Of a stretch of 64,000 nt of DNA, positions 35,790 to 49,635 are shown piece by piece. Every line of letters begins with the position of its first letter. Within the stretch, counting starts at the first letter, position 1. The translations under genes and the position numbers were made by a program. Source of the stretch: Paenibacillus herberti. GTDB taxonomy: Bacteria > Bacillota > Bacilli > Paenibacillales > Paenibacillaceae. A model generated the notes under the pieces. The model was not told where the DNA came from, searched no databases, and worked only from the letters and a program-made list of their open reading frames with translations. The DNA lies in NCBI RefSeq assembly GCF_002233675.1, contig NZ_NMUQ01000002.1, forward strand, positions 1,481,621-1,545,620, read 5' to 3'.

Positions 35790-36404
35790 ATGTCGGATCA
35801 CTACTATTCCAGAAAGCCTGGTGTGCAGGAGAACCGGCAGGAGCATGAAACGAAGCTTCGCGGCTTCGCCTTTCGCTTCCTGACCGATAATGGAGTTTTC
35901 TCCAAAGGAGGTATCGATTACGGCAGCCGTTTTTTGATCGAGCAAATGCAGATTGGAGAGTCTGATCAAATTTTGGATGTTGGCTGCGGTTACGGACCGA
36001 TCGGACTGACGGCGGCTCAGCTTGCTCCTCGTGGACAAGTTGTTATGCTCGACATCAATGAACGTGCAATTGAGCTGGCAACGGAGAATGCACGACGCAA
36101 TGGTATTACCAATGCAGACATTCGCCATAGCGATTTATACGAGGCTGTTGGGACGGACACCTTTGATGTTATTCTGACGAATCCGCCGATACGAGCTGGA
36201 AAAGCGGTTGTACATCGGATTTTTGAAGAAGGTGCTGCATTGCTGCGACCTGGCGGAAGTATGTGGGTCGTTATACAAAAGAAGCAAGGTGCGCCATCAG
36301 CAGAAGCCAAACTGCAGCAGCTGTTTGGTAAAGTGATTGAAGTCGGCAAGGATAAAGGATTCCGAATTTTTCGGGCTATTGGGGCAGAAACTCCTCAAAA
36401 GTAA
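35790..36404 (+). CDS. Class I SAM-dependent methyltransferase, RsmC/YbxB-like
   Basis: A 204-residue Rossmann-fold methyltransferase. SAM site LDVGCGYGPIGL (about 63-74), acidic residue in VVMLDINERAI, and the catalytic NPPIRAGK (about 130-137), which marks N-methylation of nucleic-acid bases (guanine N2 in RsmC). The B. subtilis counterpart YbxB sits in the same place between rplL and rpoB. ATGGAGGGAAGG ribosome site. Confidence 0.92.
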   Translation: MSDHYYSRKPGVQENRQEHETKLRGFAFRFLTDNGVFSKGGIDYGSRFLIEQMQIGESDQILDVGCGYGPIGLTAAQLAPRGQVVMLDINERAIELATENARRNGITNADIRHSDLYEAVGTDTFDVILTNPPIRAGKAVVHRIFEEGAALLRPGGSMWVVIQKKQGAPSAEAKLQQLFGKVIEVGKDKGFRIFRAIGAETPQK

Positions 36405-36441
36405 GCTTTTGAATTGAAAAGAGACTATTTTCTCATTTTTG

Positions 36442-36470
36442 TTGACTCGATTTCTCGGTTGTGTTATTAT
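36442..36470 (+). promoter_or_regulatory. SigA-type promoter of rpoB-rpoC
   Basis: TTGACT (36442-36447) and TATTAT (36465-36470) have the optimal 17-bp spacing, giving a start near 36477. A second TATAAT at about 36571 lacks a good -35. Confidence 0.8.
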
Positions 36471-36476
36471 TATGAA

Positions 36477-36819
36477 ATGTCAGCATTAAAATAGGTGGAT
36501 TCTCTTTAGTCCGCTAAAATGTCAAGAATTATTTATTTGATGCTCGATGCATACAAATATGGTTTTTGACGTATAATGTTTAGATTTTGGGCAAAATTAC
36601 ATGATAGGAGACCGTCTCTCTCACGGTGGCTCATCTGTGGAGAGGCCGAGGTTTCAGGCCGGAAGCATGCTCTTTTTTCGAACCCTATTCGATAAGGGCT
36701 TTTCTTTATTTGCCACAGCGATCCGTGTTTTCGAGGAACGTTCTGTGGAAACGGGCTGTGCGGTCTAGGTATGAGTGCGCTTATCAAGCTGAGAAGCAGA
36801 CATGAGGGGTGAGGTTAAG
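36477..36819 (+). other. Long rpoB leader with terminator-like hairpins
   Basis: About 340 nt of untranslated leader. AGAGGCC...GGCC...CTCT (36641-36673) runs into six T, and CCCTAT/ATAAGGG (36683-36698, one bulge) is followed by CTTTTCTTTATTT. ACCG/CGGT near 36611 forms another small stem, and CTCTCTC can alternatively pair with GAGAG. This could be attenuation or pausing control of RNA polymerase synthesis. No known leader consensus recognised. Confidence 0.5.
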
Positions 36820-39800
36820 TTGGCAGGACAACTTGTTCAGTATGGTCGACGCACGCGTAGGAGCTATAACCGGATTCACGAAGTGCTCGAGGTTCCGAAC
36901 TTGATTGAAATCCAACAAAAGTCTTACGGGAAGTTTCTGGAGAGCGATCTTCTGGAATTGTTCCAGGATATTTCGCCAATTCAGGACTTCACGGGAAATC
37001 TTTCGTTGGAATTTATCGATTACAGTCTCGGAGAGCCGAAGTATTCGGTTGATGAGTCAAAAGAACGCGACGTTACGTATGCCGCGCCGCTGCGCGTTAA
37101 GGTAAGGCTCCTTAACAAGGAAACTGGCGAGGTCAAGGAACAGGAAGTGTTCATGGGCGATTTTCCGGTGATGACGGATACGGGCACCTTCATTATTAAT
37201 GGTGCAGAACGCGTCATCGTCAGCCAATTGGTACGCTCACCCAGCGTGTACTTCAGCACGAAAGTCGACAAAAACGGCAAGCGTAACTACACGGCTACGG
37301 TTATTCCAAACCGTGGTGCTTGGCTGGAGCTGGAAACCGATGCAAAGGACATTATCTACGTGCGTATCGACCGTACCCGGAAGATTCCGGTAACGGTACT
37401 TCTTCGCGCGCTCGGCTTCGGAACAGATGCCGAAATTTTGGACTTGCTCGGACAGGACGAGTATATCAAGAACACGCTGGACAAAGACAACACGGACTCG
37501 ACAGAGAAAGCTCTGATCGAAATCTACGAGCGTCTTCGTCCGGGTGAGCCGCCGACTTTGGACAATGCGAAAAGTCTGCTTGTGGCTCGTTTCTTCGACC
37601 CTAAACGCTATGATCTGGCCAATGTAGGCCGGTATAAAATCAATAAAAAGCTTCACATCAAAAACCGTCTGTTCAACCAACGTCTCGCTGAAACGCTGGT
37701 GGATACGAATACGGGTGAGATTCTTGCTGAGGCTGGCCAAATGATCGACCGTCGTTTGTTAGACGATCTGCTTCCGCATCTGGAAGATAAGCTGAACAGC
37801 AAGATTCATCATGTGGCGGGTGGAGTGATGGATGCAAGTAGTATCCCACTGCAGACGATCAGCGTATTCGCTCCTAATGAAGATGGAAAAATCATCAAAG
37901 TGATTTCCAACGATGTTATCGACAAATCCGTCAAGCATGTTACGCCTGCGGATATCATTGCGTCGATCAACTACTTCATCAACTTGTTGCATGGAGTAGG
38001 TAGCACGGACGATATCGACCATCTCGGTAACCGTCGTCTTCGCTCCGTTGGCGAGTTGTTGCAGAATCAGTTCCGCATCGGCCTCTCCCGTATGGAGCGT
38101 GTCGTACGTGAGCGGATGTCGATCCAGGATGCCAATGCGATCACGCCACAAGCATTGATCAACATTCGTCCGGTCATCGCATCGATTAAGGAGTTCTTCG
38201 GATCTTCCCAGCTGTCCCAGTTTATGGATCAGACGAACCCCCTTGCTGAGCTTACGCACAAACGTCGTCTTTCAGCACTCGGACCCGGTGGTTTGACGCG
38301 TGAGCGGGCCGGCATGGAAGTCCGTGACGTCCATCACTCTCACTATGGCCGTATGTGTCCGATCGAGACGCCAGAGGGACCGAACATCGGTTTGATCAAC
38401 TCCTTGTCTAGCTTTGCCCGCATCAACGAGTACGGCTTCATTGAAACTCCGTACCGCTGGGTAGATCCTAAGACAGCTATTGTCACCGAGCAGATCGCGT
38501 ATCTGACTGCCGATGAAGAAGATAATTACGTCATCGCACAAGCGAACGCGCTCCTGTCAGAGGAAAGCAAGTTTGTCGACGATCAAGTTGTCGTTCGTTA
38601 CAACAAGCAGGCTGACAACATCCTGACTATGCCAACCGAGCGCGTCGACTACATGGACGTATCGCCGAAGCAGGTTGTATCCGTCGCAACGGCGCTCATT
38701 CCGTTCCTCGAGAACGATGACTCCAACCGTGCGTTGATGGGATCCAACATGCAGCGGCAAGCCGTTCCACTGCTCATTCCGAAGGCGCCGCTTGTCGGCA
38801 CAGGCATGGAGCACAAGTCTGCTAAGGACTCTGGTGTTTGCATCGTTTCCGATCATGACGGTGTCATCGAGCGCGTATCCTCCAACGAAATCTGGGTGCG
38901 TCGCGTGGAAACCGTGGACGGCAAGCCTGTGAATGGCGATCTCGTGAAGCACAAGCTTCACAAGTTCACCCGTTCTAACCAAGGTACTTGCATCAACCAA
39001 CGTCCGATCGCCCGCAAAGGTGATATTGTTAAGAAAGGCGACATCCTGGCTGACGGCCCGTCCACGGAGCAGGGCGAAATTGCTTTGGGACGTAACGTCG
39101 TTGTCGCGTTCATGACATGGGAAGGTTACAACTATGAGGATGCTATCCTACTCAGCGAAAAGCTCGTGAAGGAAGACGTATACACGTCCATCCACATTGA
39201 AGAATATGAGTCCGAAGCCCGTGATACGAAGCTTGGACCGGAAGAAATCACTCGCGATATCCCTAATGTAGGCGAAGATGCGCTCAAGAATCTCGACGAG
39301 CGCGGTATCATCCGCGTCGGCGCTGAAATCAGTGCAGGAGACATCCTCGTTGGTAAGGTTACGCCTAAAGGTGTGACGGAGCTGACGGCGGAAGAGCGTC
39401 TGCTCCATGCAATCTTCGGTGAAAAGGCCCGCGAAGTTCGCGACACAAGCCTGCGCGTGCCGCATGGCACCGACGGTATCGTTGTTGACGTCAAAGTGTT
39501 CACTCGCGAGAATGGCGACGAGTTGCCTCCTGGTGTGAACCAGTTGGTACGCGTCTACATTGCACAGAAGCGTAAAATCTCCGAAGGCGACAAGATGGCC
39601 GGACGCCACGGTAACAAAGGTGTCATCGCGCGCATTCTGCCGGAAGAGGACATGCCGTTTATGCCGGATGGAACTCCAGTAGAGGTTGTTCTCAACCCCC
39701 TGGGTGTACCTTCTCGGATGAACATCGGCCAGGTTCTTGAAGTTCACCTTGGCCTGGCATGCAAGCGTCTCGGTATCCACGCCGCTACACCGGTATTCGA

Positions 39801-40365
39801 CGGAGCGCGCGAGCATGATGTATTCGATGCAATGGAAGAAGCTGGGATTCAGCGTAACGGCAAGACCGTGCTGTACGACGGCCGTACCGGCGAGTGCTTC
39901 GAGCGCGAAGTTACGGTCGGCGTCATGTATATGATTAAGCTGGCGCATATGGTCGACGACAAGATTCATGCTCGCTCCACAGGTCCTTACTCTCTCGTTA
40001 CGCAGCAGCCACTCGGCGGCAAGGCCCAATTCGGCGGCCAACGTTTCGGGGAGATGGAAGTATGGGCGCTTGAAGCTTACGGCGCGGCTTACACCCTGCA
40101 AGAGATTCTTACGGTCAAATCTGACGATGTGGTCGGCCGGGTGAAAACGTACGAGTCTATTGTGAAGGGCGAGAACGTGCCGGAGCCAGGCGTTCCGGAA
40201 TCGTTCAAGGTTTTGATCAAGGAGCTGCAGTCACTCGGCATGGACGTGAAGATCCTCAATGCGGACGAGAACGAGATCGAGATGAAGGAAATCGATGACG
40301 AGGACGAAGGTGCAGGCGATAAGCTGAACCTCAACCTTGAAGGCGCCGAAGCAGGCGCTGAATAA
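36820..40365 (+). CDS. rpoB: RNA polymerase beta subunit
   Basis: An 1181-residue catalytic subunit. The rifampicin-binding cluster (about 459-491: [30 protein letters not shown]) is of the wild-type, sensitive form. The flap and the active-site segment [14 protein letters not shown] are present. Acidic C-terminal tail. TTG 36820 is chosen because GGGGTGAGG lies just upstream and the product [10 protein letters not shown] aligns with B. subtilis [10 protein letters not shown]; an ATG at 36802 would bury the ribosome site. Confidence 0.98.
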   Translation: MAGQLVQYGRRTRRSYNRIHEVLEVPNLIEIQQKSYGKFLESDLLELFQDISPIQDFTGNLSLEFIDYSLGEPKYSVDESKERDVTYAAPLRVKVRLLNKETGEVKEQEVFMGDFPVMTDTGTFIINGAERVIVSQLVRSPSVYFSTKVDKNGKRNYTATVIPNRGAWLELETDAKDIIYVRIDRTRKIPVTVLLRALGFGTDAEILDLLGQDEYIKNTLDKDNTDSTEKALIEIYERLRPGEPPTLDNAKSLLVARFFDPKRYDLANVGRYKINKKLHIKNRLFNQRLAETLVDTNTGEILAEAGQMIDRRLLDDLLPHLEDKLNSKIHHVAGGVMDASSIPLQTISVFAPNEDGKIIKVISNDVIDKSVKHVTPADIIASINYFINLLHGVGSTDDIDHLGNRRLRSVGELLQNQFRIGLSRMERVVRERMSIQDANAITPQALINIRPVIASIKEFFGSSQLSQFMDQTNPLAELTHKRRLSALGPGGLTRERAGMEVRDVHHSHYGRMCPIETPEGPNIGLINSLSSFARINEYGFIETPYRWVDPKTAIVTEQIAYLTADEEDNYVIAQANALLSEESKFVDDQVVVRYNKQADNILTMPTERVDYMDVSPKQVVSVATALIPFLENDDSNRALMGSNMQRQAVPLLIPKAPLVGTGMEHKSAKDSGVCIVSDHDGVIERVSSNEIWVRRVETVDGKPVNGDLVKHKLHKFTRSNQGTCINQRPIARKGDIVKKGDILADGPSTEQGEIALGRNVVVAFMTWEGYNYEDAILLSEKLVKEDVYTSIHIEEYESEARDTKLGPEEITRDIPNVGEDALKNLDERGIIRVGAEISAGDILVGKVTPKGVTELTAEERLLHAIFGEKAREVRDTSLRVPHGTDGIVVDVKVFTRENGDELPPGVNQLVRVYIAQKRKISEGDKMAGRHGNKGVIARILPEEDMPFMPDGTPVEVVLNPLGVPSRMNIGQVLEVHLGLACKRLGIHAATPVFDGAREHDVFDAMEEAGIQRNGKTVLYDGRTGECFEREVTVGVMYMIKLAHMVDDKIHARSTGPYSLVTQQPLGGKAQFGGQRFGEMEVWALEAYGAAYTLQEILTVKSDDVVGRVKTYESIVKGENVPEPGVPESFKVLIKELQSLGMDVKILNADENEIEMKEIDDEDEGAGDKLNLNLEGAEAGAE

Positions 40366-40394
40366 GTCATACTTGAACTAAGGAGGGTTGCTCC

Positions 40395-43300
40395 TTGTTG
40401 GACGTGAACAACTTCGAGTACATGAAGATCGGCCTTGCATCGCCGGAAAAGATTCGCTCTTGGTCCCGCGGAGAAGTCAAGAAGCCGGAGACCATTAACT
40501 ATAGGACACTCAAGCCAGAGAAAGAAGGACTCTTCTGCGAGAAGATCTTTGGCCCAACAAAGGACTGGGAATGCCATTGCGGCAAGTATAAGCGCGTTCG
40601 TTACAAAGGCGTTGTCTGTGACCGTTGTGGCGTTGAAGTTACTCGTGCTAAAGTTCGCCGCGAGCGGATGGGCCATATCGAGCTCGCCGCTCCGGTATCC
40701 CACATCTGGTACTTCAAAGGTATCCCAAGCCGGATGGGGCTGGCACTTGATATGTCGCCCCGTTCCCTTGAGGAAATTATCTACTTCGCCAGCTACGTTG
40801 TCACCGATCCTGGTGAGACGCCGCTTGAGAAGAAACAGCTTCTCTCTGAGAAGGAATACCGCAGCTATCGCGAGAAATACGGCTACGGTTTCCATGCCGG
40901 TATGGGTGCTGAGGCGGTCAAAAGACTGCTTCAGGACATCGATGTGGAGCGCGAGCTTGAGCAGCTGAAGGAAGAACTGCGTACGGCTCAAGGCCAACGC
41001 CGTAACCGTGCAATCAAGCGCCTTGAGGTTATCGAGGCATTCCGCCACTCTGGCAACAAGCCAGACTGGATGATTCTTGATGTGCTTCCGGTCATTCCTC
41101 CAGAGCTTCGTCCAATGGTACAGCTGGACGGCGGACGTTTCGCTACGTCTGATCTTAATGACCTGTACCGTCGCGTTATCAACCGCAACAACCGTCTGAA
41201 GCGTCTGCTTGACCTTGGCGCGCCTGACATCATCGTGCAGAACGAGAAGCGGATGCTGCAGGAAGCCGTTGATGCCTTGATCGATAACGGTCGTCGTGGC
41301 CGCCCGGTAACGGGCCCAGGCAACCGTCCATTGAAATCCCTCAGCCATATGTTGAAGGGTAAACAAGGTCGTTTCCGGCAGAATCTGCTCGGCAAACGGG
41401 TTGACTACTCCGGCCGTTCTGTAATCGTTGTAGGCCCGAACCTTAAGATGTATCAGTGTGGCCTGCCAAAAGAAATGGCGCTTGAGCTCTTCAAACCGTT
41501 TGTCATGAAGGAACTGGTTAACAAGGGTCTTGCCCATAACATCAAGAGTGCGAAGCGCAAAGTTGAGCGCGTAAGCGCAGAAGTATGGGATGTCCTTGAA
41601 GAAGTTATCAGAGAGCACCCGGTTCTGCTGAACCGCGCCCCTACGCTTCACCGTCTTGGTATTCAAGCGTTCGAGCCGATCCTCGTTGAAGGTAAAGCGA
41701 TTAAGCTGCATCCACTTGTTTGTACAGCTTACAACGCCGACTTTGACGGAGACCAAATGGCTGTGCACGTACCGCTGTCCGCAGAGGCGCAAGCAGAAGC
41801 TCGCTTGCTCATGCTCGCCGCAGGCAACATCCTTAACCCTAAGGACGGTAAGCCTGTCGTAACGCCTTCGCAGGATATGGTCCTCGGCTCCTTCTATCTA
41901 ACGATGGACAACAAGGAAGCCATGGGCTCTGGATCTGTGTTCGGCTCGGTCAACGAGGCGATCTCGTCTTATCAGCGCGGTATCGTGTCGCTGCATGCCC
42001 GGATTTTCATTCCGGCTAAGGTGCTCAAGAAGGACGACTTCACGGAAGAGCAGAACCGCTCGCTTATTTCGACGACAGTGGGCAAGGTTATTTTCAACGA
42101 AATCTTCCCGAGCTCGTTCCCTTACATCAATGAGGCCACTAAGACCAATCTGATGGATGGGACGCCGGACAAATATTTCGTATACGAAAAAGGCGCGGAC
42201 CTGAACTCCTTCTTGGATAACGTTCCGCAAATGGGCGCCGTTGGCAAGGAATACCTCGGTCTTCTGATTGCCGAATGTTTCCGTCTTTACCACACGACGC
42301 GTACCTCGATCATTCTCGACAAGATCAAAGAGCTGGGCTTCACTTATTCGACCCGTGCGGGTATTACGGTTTCCGTCTCCGACGTCATCGTACCGCCAGA
42401 AAAAGTGGGAATCCTCAAAGAATCCGACGAGAAGGTCAGAATCGTTACGAATCAGTACCGTCGTGGTCTGATTACGAACGAAGAGCGCTATGACCGCGTT
42501 ATCGAGATCTGGAGCAAAACAAAGGATCAGATTACGGAAATCCTCATGAAATCGATGGACCGTTACAACTCCATCATGCTCATGGTTGACTCCAAAGCGC
42601 GGGGTAACAAGTCGCAGATCACCCAGCTGGGCGGCATGCGGGGCCTGATGGCGAATCCATCCGGTCGAATCATCGAGCTCCCGATCAAGTCGAACTTCCG
42701 CGAAGGCCTTACCGTCCTCGAGTACTACATCTCGACTCACGGAGCGCGTAAAGGTCTTGCCGATACGGCTCTTCGGACAGCCGACTCCGGTTACTTGACT
42801 CGTCGTCTCGTTGACGTCGCGCAGGATGTTATCGTCCGCGAGGACGATTGCGGCACGGACAAAGGTATTCCCGTTGCTAAGATCCAGGACGGCAAAGAAG
42901 TTATCGAGGATCTGTTCGACCGTATCGAAGGTCGTTATTCCTTCGAAACGCTACGCAATCCGACAACCGGTGAGATTATCGTCGGCCGTGGAGAGCTGAT
43001 CGATGCGACCAAAGCTGATGCCATCGTGAACGCGGGCATCGAGAAGCTGCAGATTCGCTCTGTACTGAGCTGCCGTGCCCGTCATGGCGTCTGCAAAATC
43101 TGTTACGGCCGCAACCTGGCAACTGGCAAACATGTTGACATTGGAGAAGCGGTAGGCATTATCGCCGCTCAGTCGATCGGTGAGCCAGGAACTCAGTTGA
43201 CGATGCGTACATTCCATACCGGCGGCGTTGCCGGTGATGACATCACGCAAGGTCTGCCGCGTATTCAGGAGCTGTTCGAGGCTCGGAATCCAAAAGGCCA

Positions 43301-44018
43301 AGCGATCATTACCGAGCTCGACGGCGTCGTGAAGAGCATTCGCGAGACGAAGGACCGCAGGGAGATCGAAGTGCAGGGCGAAGCCGAGTCCAAAGTGTAC
43401 CCGGTCAGTTATGGCTCCCGTATCCGCGTCATCGAAGGACAACACCTGGAAGCTGGCGACGAGCTGACGGACGGATCGATCGATCCGAAAGAGATGCTGC
43501 GCATCAAGGGCATCCGCGGGGTACAGAACTATATCCTGCAGGAAGTTCAGCGTGTTTACCGCAACCAGGGCGTAGAAATCAACGACAAACACGTCGAGGT
43601 CATGATCAAGCAGATGCTTCGCAAAATCCGTATCGTCGATGCGGGGGATACGAAGCTGCTGCCTGGCGCATTCGTCGATGTGCATGAATACGAAGCAGCT
43701 AACCGTGAGGTTCTTCTGTCCGGACGCGAGCCGGCAGTCGCCAAACCGGTACTGCTCGGTATTACCAAGGCATCCCTGGAGACGGACTCCTTCCTCTCTG
43801 CAGCCTCCTTCCAGGAGACGACCCGCGTCCTTACCGACGCTGCTATCAAAGGCAAGGTCGATCAGCTGCTCGGTCTCAAGGAAAATGTTATCATCGGCAA
43901 GCTGATTCCAGCAGGTACGGGCATGAACCGTTACCGCAGCATCCGCTTTGTCGGCCAGGAGGACGAAATCGAAACGGCAAAGGCGCAAGCCAGCGAATCC
44001 GTGCCGGTAGAGTCCTAA
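40395..44018 (+). CDS. rpoC: RNA polymerase beta' subunit
   Basis: A 1207-residue catalytic subunit. N-terminal zinc site ([20 protein letters not shown], about 60-80), the active-site NADFDGD (about 447-453) that holds the Mg ion, the second zinc cluster ([16 protein letters not shown]), and the trigger-loop/bridge-helix region ([19 protein letters not shown]) are all intact. TTG start with AAGGAGGG upstream; aligns with B. subtilis [10 protein letters not shown]. It begins 29 nt after rpoB. Confidence 0.98.
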   Translation: MLDVNNFEYMKIGLASPEKIRSWSRGEVKKPETINYRTLKPEKEGLFCEKIFGPTKDWECHCGKYKRVRYKGVVCDRCGVEVTRAKVRRERMGHIELAAPVSHIWYFKGIPSRMGLALDMSPRSLEEIIYFASYVVTDPGETPLEKKQLLSEKEYRSYREKYGYGFHAGMGAEAVKRLLQDIDVERELEQLKEELRTAQGQRRNRAIKRLEVIEAFRHSGNKPDWMILDVLPVIPPELRPMVQLDGGRFATSDLNDLYRRVINRNNRLKRLLDLGAPDIIVQNEKRMLQEAVDALIDNGRRGRPVTGPGNRPLKSLSHMLKGKQGRFRQNLLGKRVDYSGRSVIVVGPNLKMYQCGLPKEMALELFKPFVMKELVNKGLAHNIKSAKRKVERVSAEVWDVLEEVIREHPVLLNRAPTLHRLGIQAFEPILVEGKAIKLHPLVCTAYNADFDGDQMAVHVPLSAEAQAEARLLMLAAGNILNPKDGKPVVTPSQDMVLGSFYLTMDNKEAMGSGSVFGSVNEAISSYQRGIVSLHARIFIPAKVLKKDDFTEEQNRSLISTTVGKVIFNEIFPSSFPYINEATKTNLMDGTPDKYFVYEKGADLNSFLDNVPQMGAVGKEYLGLLIAECFRLYHTTRTSIILDKIKELGFTYSTRAGITVSVSDVIVPPEKVGILKESDEKVRIVTNQYRRGLITNEERYDRVIEIWSKTKDQITEILMKSMDRYNSIMLMVDSKARGNKSQITQLGGMRGLMANPSGRIIELPIKSNFREGLTVLEYYISTHGARKGLADTALRTADSGYLTRRLVDVAQDVIVREDDCGTDKGIPVAKIQDGKEVIEDLFDRIEGRYSFETLRNPTTGEIIVGRGELIDATKADAIVNAGIEKLQIRSVLSCRARHGVCKICYGRNLATGKHVDIGEAVGIIAAQSIGEPGTQLTMRTFHTGGVAGDDITQGLPRIQELFEARNPKGQAIITELDGVVKSIRETKDRREIEVQGEAESKVYPVSYGSRIRVIEGQHLEAGDELTDGSIDPKEMLRIKGIRGVQNYILQEVQRVYRNQGVEINDKHVEVMIKQMLRKIRIVDAGDTKLLPGAFVDVHEYEAANREVLLSGREPAVAKPVLLGITKASLETDSFLSAASFQETTRVLTDAAIKGKVDQLLGLKENVIIGKLIPAGTGMNRYRSIRFVGQEDEIETAKAQASESVPVES

Positions 44019-44220
44019 GCCTTGTCGGGACTTAGGTCCCGACCGTATCTTCCCAGCACCAGCTGCCCGGTTCGCCGGCCAGCTGGTGCTGCTGCGAAGA
44101 TCGAATAGGAAGACTAAGAGAATGGCTAAGTCTTTCTTGACATGCCCATTCAACTAGTGCTACTATATCGGAGTGTGCCTGTGAGTGGATTCTTGTGCTT
44201 GTATGAGGATGGTGAATCCC

Positions 44221-44451
44221 GTGGCTTACAAGATTGGCACGAAGCAAACGACAAAAGCGGTTGAATCCCGCAAGGCGATTCAAGTTTATGTAGCCCGGGA
44301 TGCTGATCCTAAGCTGACACGCGGCATTGTCGCGATTAGCGAGAGGGACAATATACCGATCAAATGGTTCGAAAGCATGGCGGATCTCGGCATGGAATGC
44401 GGGATAGACGTTGGTGCTGCGATGGCTGCAGTCGTTAGCGATGAAGAGTAG
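44221..44451 (+). CDS. L7Ae-like kink-turn-binding ribosomal protein (YbxF family)
   Basis: A 76-residue L7Ae/L30e-type protein that binds kink-turn RNA. Core seen: [26 protein letters not shown], and [15 protein letters not shown]. It lies between rpoC and rpsL as in B. subtilis (ybxF). The start is ambiguous: GTG 44221 is favoured because GAGGATGGTG lies upstream; ATG 44209 would have GAGG directly abutting the codon and add four residues. Confidence 0.9.
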   Translation: MAYKIGTKQTTKAVESRKAIQVYVARDADPKLTRGIVAISERDNIPIKWFESMADLGMECGIDVGAAMAAVVSDEE

Positions 44452-44608
44452 GAACGATGTTTTTGCCGGCAGGGTTGATTTTTATCCTCAATGCGCAGGC
44501 AAGAACTTTTGTTTGTCCAAAGATGAACCGCCTGGACCTGTGGGCTTAAATAATGAGCAGATTGCAGTTCAGCGCTTCATGAATTATGGGAAGGGGGTGG
44601 CAACCGAC

Positions 44609-45028
44609 ATGCCAACTATCAACCAACTGGTCCGCAAAGGCCGTCAAGCTAAAGTGGTCAAGTCCAAATCGCCAGCACTGCAACGGGGTTTCAACGCCCT
44701 GAAACGTGAGGTTACGGAAATCAGCGCTCCTCAAAAACGTGGTGTCTGCACCCGTGTAGGTACAATGACTCCGAAAAAACCGAACTCCGCGCTTCGTAAG
44801 TATGCTCGTGTTCGTCTGACGAACAAAGTAGAGGTAACAGCTTACATCCCGGGTATCGGACACAACCTCCAAGAGCACAGCGTCGTGCTGATTCGCGGCG
44901 GACGTGTAAAAGATCTTCCAGGTGTTCGCTATCATATCGTTCGCGGCGCACTGGATACGGCTGGTGTTAACAACCGTAAACAAGCTCGCTCCAAATACGG
45001 CGCGAAGCGTCCTAAAGTTAAAAAATAA
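44609..45028 (+). CDS. rpsL: Ribosomal protein S12
   Basis: A 139-residue decoding-centre protein. [15 protein letters not shown] carries the lysine positions (56-57) where streptomycin resistance arises; both are wild-type. The conserved [25 protein letters not shown] loop is intact. ATG 44609 follows GGAAGGGGGTGG. It starts the str-type cluster rpsL-rpsG-fusA-tuf. Confidence 0.98.
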   Translation: MPTINQLVRKGRQAKVVKSKSPALQRGFNALKREVTEISAPQKRGVCTRVGTMTPKKPNSALRKYARVRLTNKVEVTAYIPGIGHNLQEHSVVLIRGGRVKDLPGVRYHIVRGALDTAGVNNRKQARSKYGAKRPKVKK

Positions 45029-45074
45029 GATTTTTCCTACTATCACATAATGAGAGAAAGGGGGACTTGCTCAA

Positions 45075-45545
45075 ATGCCACGCAAAGGTCCTGTAACAAA
45101 ACGCGATGTTTTGCCAGATCCGCTGTACAACAGCAAGCTGGTTACTCGTTTGATCAACCGCATTATGATCGACGGTAAACGCGGTGTTGCTGCAACACTG
45201 TTGTATGATGCCTTCAAGTTGATCCAAGAACGTTCCGGCAAAGAACCTATGGAAGTGTTCGAAGCAGCCCTGAAGAACATCATGCCTGTACTGGAAGTTA
45301 AAGCTCGCCGTGTAGGCGGCTCCAACTACCAGGTTCCAATCGAAGTTAAACCAGAGCGCCGTACAGCGCTTGCTCTCCGTTGGCTCGTGAACTACTCGCG
45401 TAACCGCGGGGAGAAAACGATGGAAGAGCGTCTGGCTGCTGAAATCCTCGACGCTTCCAACAACACGGGTGCTTCCGTTAAAAAACGTGAAGACACACAC
45501 AAGATGGCGGAAGCCAACAAAGCATTCGCTCACTACCGCTGGTAG
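45075..45545 (+). CDS. rpsG: Ribosomal protein S7
   Basis: A 156-residue primary 16S-binding protein that nucleates the 30S head. [36 protein letters not shown] and [21 protein letters not shown] are characteristic. GAGAAAGGGGG upstream. 46 nt after rpsL and 35 nt before fusA. Confidence 0.98.
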   Translation: MPRKGPVTKRDVLPDPLYNSKLVTRLINRIMIDGKRGVAATLLYDAFKLIQERSGKEPMEVFEAALKNIMPVLEVKARRVGGSNYQVPIEVKPERRTALALRWLVNYSRNRGEKTMEERLAAEILDASNNTGASVKKREDTHKMAEANKAFAHYRW

Positions 45546-45580
45546 GATTCTAGCAGTACAATTTGAAGGGAGACATTCCA

Positions 45581-47656
45581 ATGGCAAGAGAGTTCTCCTT
45601 GGCAAATACGCGTAACATCGGGATTATGGCGCATATCGATGCGGGTAAAACCACCACCACTGAACGGATCCTGTTCTATACAGGCCGTACCCACAAAATC
45701 GGCGAAGTGCACGAAGGTGCAGCGACGATGGACTGGATGGAGCAAGAGCAGGAGCGCGGGATCACGATCACGTCTGCTGCGACGACGGCTCAGTGGAAGG
45801 GAAACCGCATCAATATCATCGACACCCCGGGACACGTTGACTTCACCGTTGAAGTTGAACGTTCCCTGCGCGTATTGGACGGGGCAGTTGGTGTTTTCAG
45901 TGCGAAGGAAGGCGTAGAGCCTCAGTCCGAAACCGTATGGCGTCAGGCTGACCGCTACAACGTTCCCCGGATTGCTTACATCAACAAAATGGACATTATC
46001 GGCGCGGACTTCCTGAATGTCATCAAAGACATGCGTGATCGTCTGCAAGCTAATGCTGTTGCGATTCAACTGCCGATCGGCGCGGAAAGTGATTTCCTCG
46101 GCGTAGTCGACCTCGTTGAACGTGTTGCCTACAAATACAAAGACGACCTCGGGAAAGATCCTGAGCAAGTCGAAGTTCCTGCCGAGCTGGCCGACCAAGT
46201 CGAAGAGCTCCGTGCAGAACTGGTCGAGAAAGTGGCCGAGCTGGATGAAGACCTCATGATGAAGTATCTGGAAGGTGAAGAAATTTCCATTCCAGAACTG
46301 AAGGCAGCGCTCCGCAAGGGCGTTATCGACGTGAAGATCTTCCCAGTTATCGCTGGCTCCTCTTACCGCAACAAAGGCGTACAAATGATGCTGGATGCAG
46401 TTATTGACTACCTGCCGGCTCCAATCGACGTACCATCTATCAAGGGTACCCTTGAAGACGGTACGGAGACGACCCGCGATTCTTCCGATGAAGCGCCGTT
46501 CGCGGCCCTCGCATTCAAAATCATGACGGATCCGTATGTCGGCAAACTGACCTTCTTCCGCGTTTACTCCGGCGTACTGAACTCCGGTTCTTACGTTGTC
46601 AACGCAACGAAGGGCAAGCGCGAGCGGGTCGGTCGTATTCTTCAAATGCATGCGAACAGCCGTCAAGAAATCAGTTCGGTATACTCCGGCGACATCGCCG
46701 CTGCAGTAGGCCTTAAAGATACGACGACGGGCGATACGCTGTGTGATGAGAAGAATCCGGTAATTCTCGAATCCATGAACTTCCCAGAACCGGTTATCCA
46801 ACTCGCGGTTGAGCCTAAAACAAAGGCTGACCAAGACAAAATGGGTATCGCTCTGCAGAAGCTTTCGGAAGAGGATCCAACGTTCCGTGCTCATACGGAC
46901 GAAGAAACGGGACAAACGATCATCGCGGGAATGGGTGAGCTTCACCTTGAAATCCTCGTTGACCGCATGCTCCGCGAATTCAAAGTTGAGACGAACGTAG
47001 GTAAACCGCAAGTAGCTTACCGTGAAACCTTCCGTCAAGCGGCTAAGGTTGAAGGTAAGTTCGTTCGCCAGTCCGGTGGACGCGGTCAATACGGTCACGT
47101 ATGGATCGAGTTCTCCCCGCTTGAGCCAGGTAGCGGTTTTGTGTTCGAAAACAAAATCGTCGGCGGATCTGTTCCTCGTGAATTCATCGGTCCAGTTCAA
47201 GCAGGTATTGAAGAGTCGATGAAGAACGGTGTTATCGCCGGCTTCCCGCTCGTTGATATCAAAGCACAAATCTTCGATGGTTCGTACCATGACGTCGATT
47301 CCTCGGAGATGGCGTTCAAAATTGCGGGTTCCATGGCACTCAAGGCAGCTAAAGACAAGTGTAAGCCTGTCATCCTTGAGCCGATCATGAAAGTCGAAGT
47401 AACCGCACCAGAAGAGTACATGGGCGACGTAATGGGCATGCTGAACTCCCGCCGCGGTCGCATCGAGGGCATGGATTCCCGCGCAGGAGCGCAAATTATC
47501 CGTGCTAAGGTGCCTCTTGCCGAGATGTTCGGATACTCCACTACACTTCGTTCCGGTACCCAAGGCCGCGGTGTGTTCTCCATGGAACTCTCTCACTACG
47601 AAGAAGTTCCAAAATCGATTCAAGAAGAGATTGTTTCCAAGAACAAATCGGAGTAA
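45581..47656 (+). CDS. fusA: Elongation factor G
   Basis: A 691-residue translocation GTPase. G1 [12 protein letters not shown] (about 17-28), G3 DTPGHVDF, G4 NKMD are intact. The five-domain length is normal, so this is the translocase rather than a tetracycline-protection relative. ATG 45581 has GAAGGGAG upstream. A long antisense open frame covers the gene but is a codon-usage shadow. Confidence 0.98.
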   Translation: MAREFSLANTRNIGIMAHIDAGKTTTTERILFYTGRTHKIGEVHEGAATMDWMEQEQERGITITSAATTAQWKGNRINIIDTPGHVDFTVEVERSLRVLDGAVGVFSAKEGVEPQSETVWRQADRYNVPRIAYINKMDIIGADFLNVIKDMRDRLQANAVAIQLPIGAESDFLGVVDLVERVAYKYKDDLGKDPEQVEVPAELADQVEELRAELVEKVAELDEDLMMKYLEGEEISIPELKAALRKGVIDVKIFPVIAGSSYRNKGVQMMLDAVIDYLPAPIDVPSIKGTLEDGTETTRDSSDEAPFAALAFKIMTDPYVGKLTFFRVYSGVLNSGSYVVNATKGKRERVGRILQMHANSRQEISSVYSGDIAAAVGLKDTTTGDTLCDEKNPVILESMNFPEPVIQLAVEPKTKADQDKMGIALQKLSEEDPTFRAHTDEETGQTIIAGMGELHLEILVDRMLREFKVETNVGKPQVAYRETFRQAAKVEGKFVRQSGGRGQYGHVWIEFSPLEPGSGFVFENKIVGGSVPREFIGPVQAGIEESMKNGVIAGFPLVDIKAQIFDGSYHDVDSSEMAFKIAGSMALKAAKDKCKPVILEPIMKVEVTAPEEYMGDVMGMLNSRRGRIEGMDSRAGAQIIRAKVPLAEMFGYSTTLRSGTQGRGVFSMELSHYEEVPKSIQEEIVSKNKSE

Positions 47657-47674
47657 TCTCTATATAGATTCGCT

Positions 47675-47719
47675 GTGACAGACCGTGCTGATTGCCTAGT
47701 GCAAGTAATGGTCTGTCAC
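47675..47719 (+). other. Intercistronic hairpin between fusA and tuf
   Basis: GTGACAGACC (47675-47684) and GGTCTGTCAC (47710-47719) form a perfect 10-bp stem around a 25-nt loop. No T-run follows, so it may be an mRNA-processing or stability element that lets tuf be expressed more than fusA. Confidence 0.75.
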
Positions 47720-47760
47720 CTAACATAAAATTTCCTGACCTTTAAGGAGGATTAAGTTCA

Positions 47761-48951
<1,191 letters not shown>

Positions 48952-48952
48952 G

Positions 48953-49007
48953 GATTCTGCAGCGTAAGCTGCGGAATCGAAAAACCCCCGCTTCGGTGGG
49001 GGTTTTT
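48953..49007 (+). terminator. Terminator after tuf (double hairpin)
   Basis: GATTCTGCAGC/GCTGCGGAATC forms a first hairpin (48954-48978). AAAAACCCCCG-CTTCGG-TGGGGGTTTTT (48980-49007) forms a strong terminator with T-run. It ends the str-type cluster. Confidence 0.94.
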
Positions 49008-49115
49008 ATTTGTTTCATCTATATATAATGAGCGCAGAATGAGTAGCTCTCGTTCAAACTTTTAATCCAATTTTTGTTGAATAGAGACTCTAATAAGCAT
49101 TTACCTAATTACTTG

Positions 49116-49144
49116 TTGCATTAGGCTATTCAACATGATAAAAT
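49116..49144 (+). promoter_or_regulatory. SigA-type promoter of the S10 operon
   Basis: TTGCAT (49116-49121) and TAAAAT (49139-49144) with 17-bp spacing, giving a start near 49151. The 108 nt between the tuf terminator and this box is AT-rich and holds nothing else I recognise. Confidence 0.8.
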
Positions 49145-49150
49145 ATTGTC

Positions 49151-49589
<439 letters not shown>

Positions 49590-49635
49590 GTTATCCACAA
49601 GCGTAAGCTAAGTGAGAACGAAAAGAGGTGTCAAC

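Noticed and set aside
45533-47623. 696-codon frame antisense to fusA
   Set aside because: An antisense shadow produced by strongly biased codon use; the plus strand encodes a full EF-G. The same applies to long minus-strand frames under tuf, rpoB and rpoC.
45581-47656. Ribosomal-protection tetracycline-resistance gene instead of fusA
   Set aside because: Position between rpsG and tuf, length and motifs are those of housekeeping EF-G.
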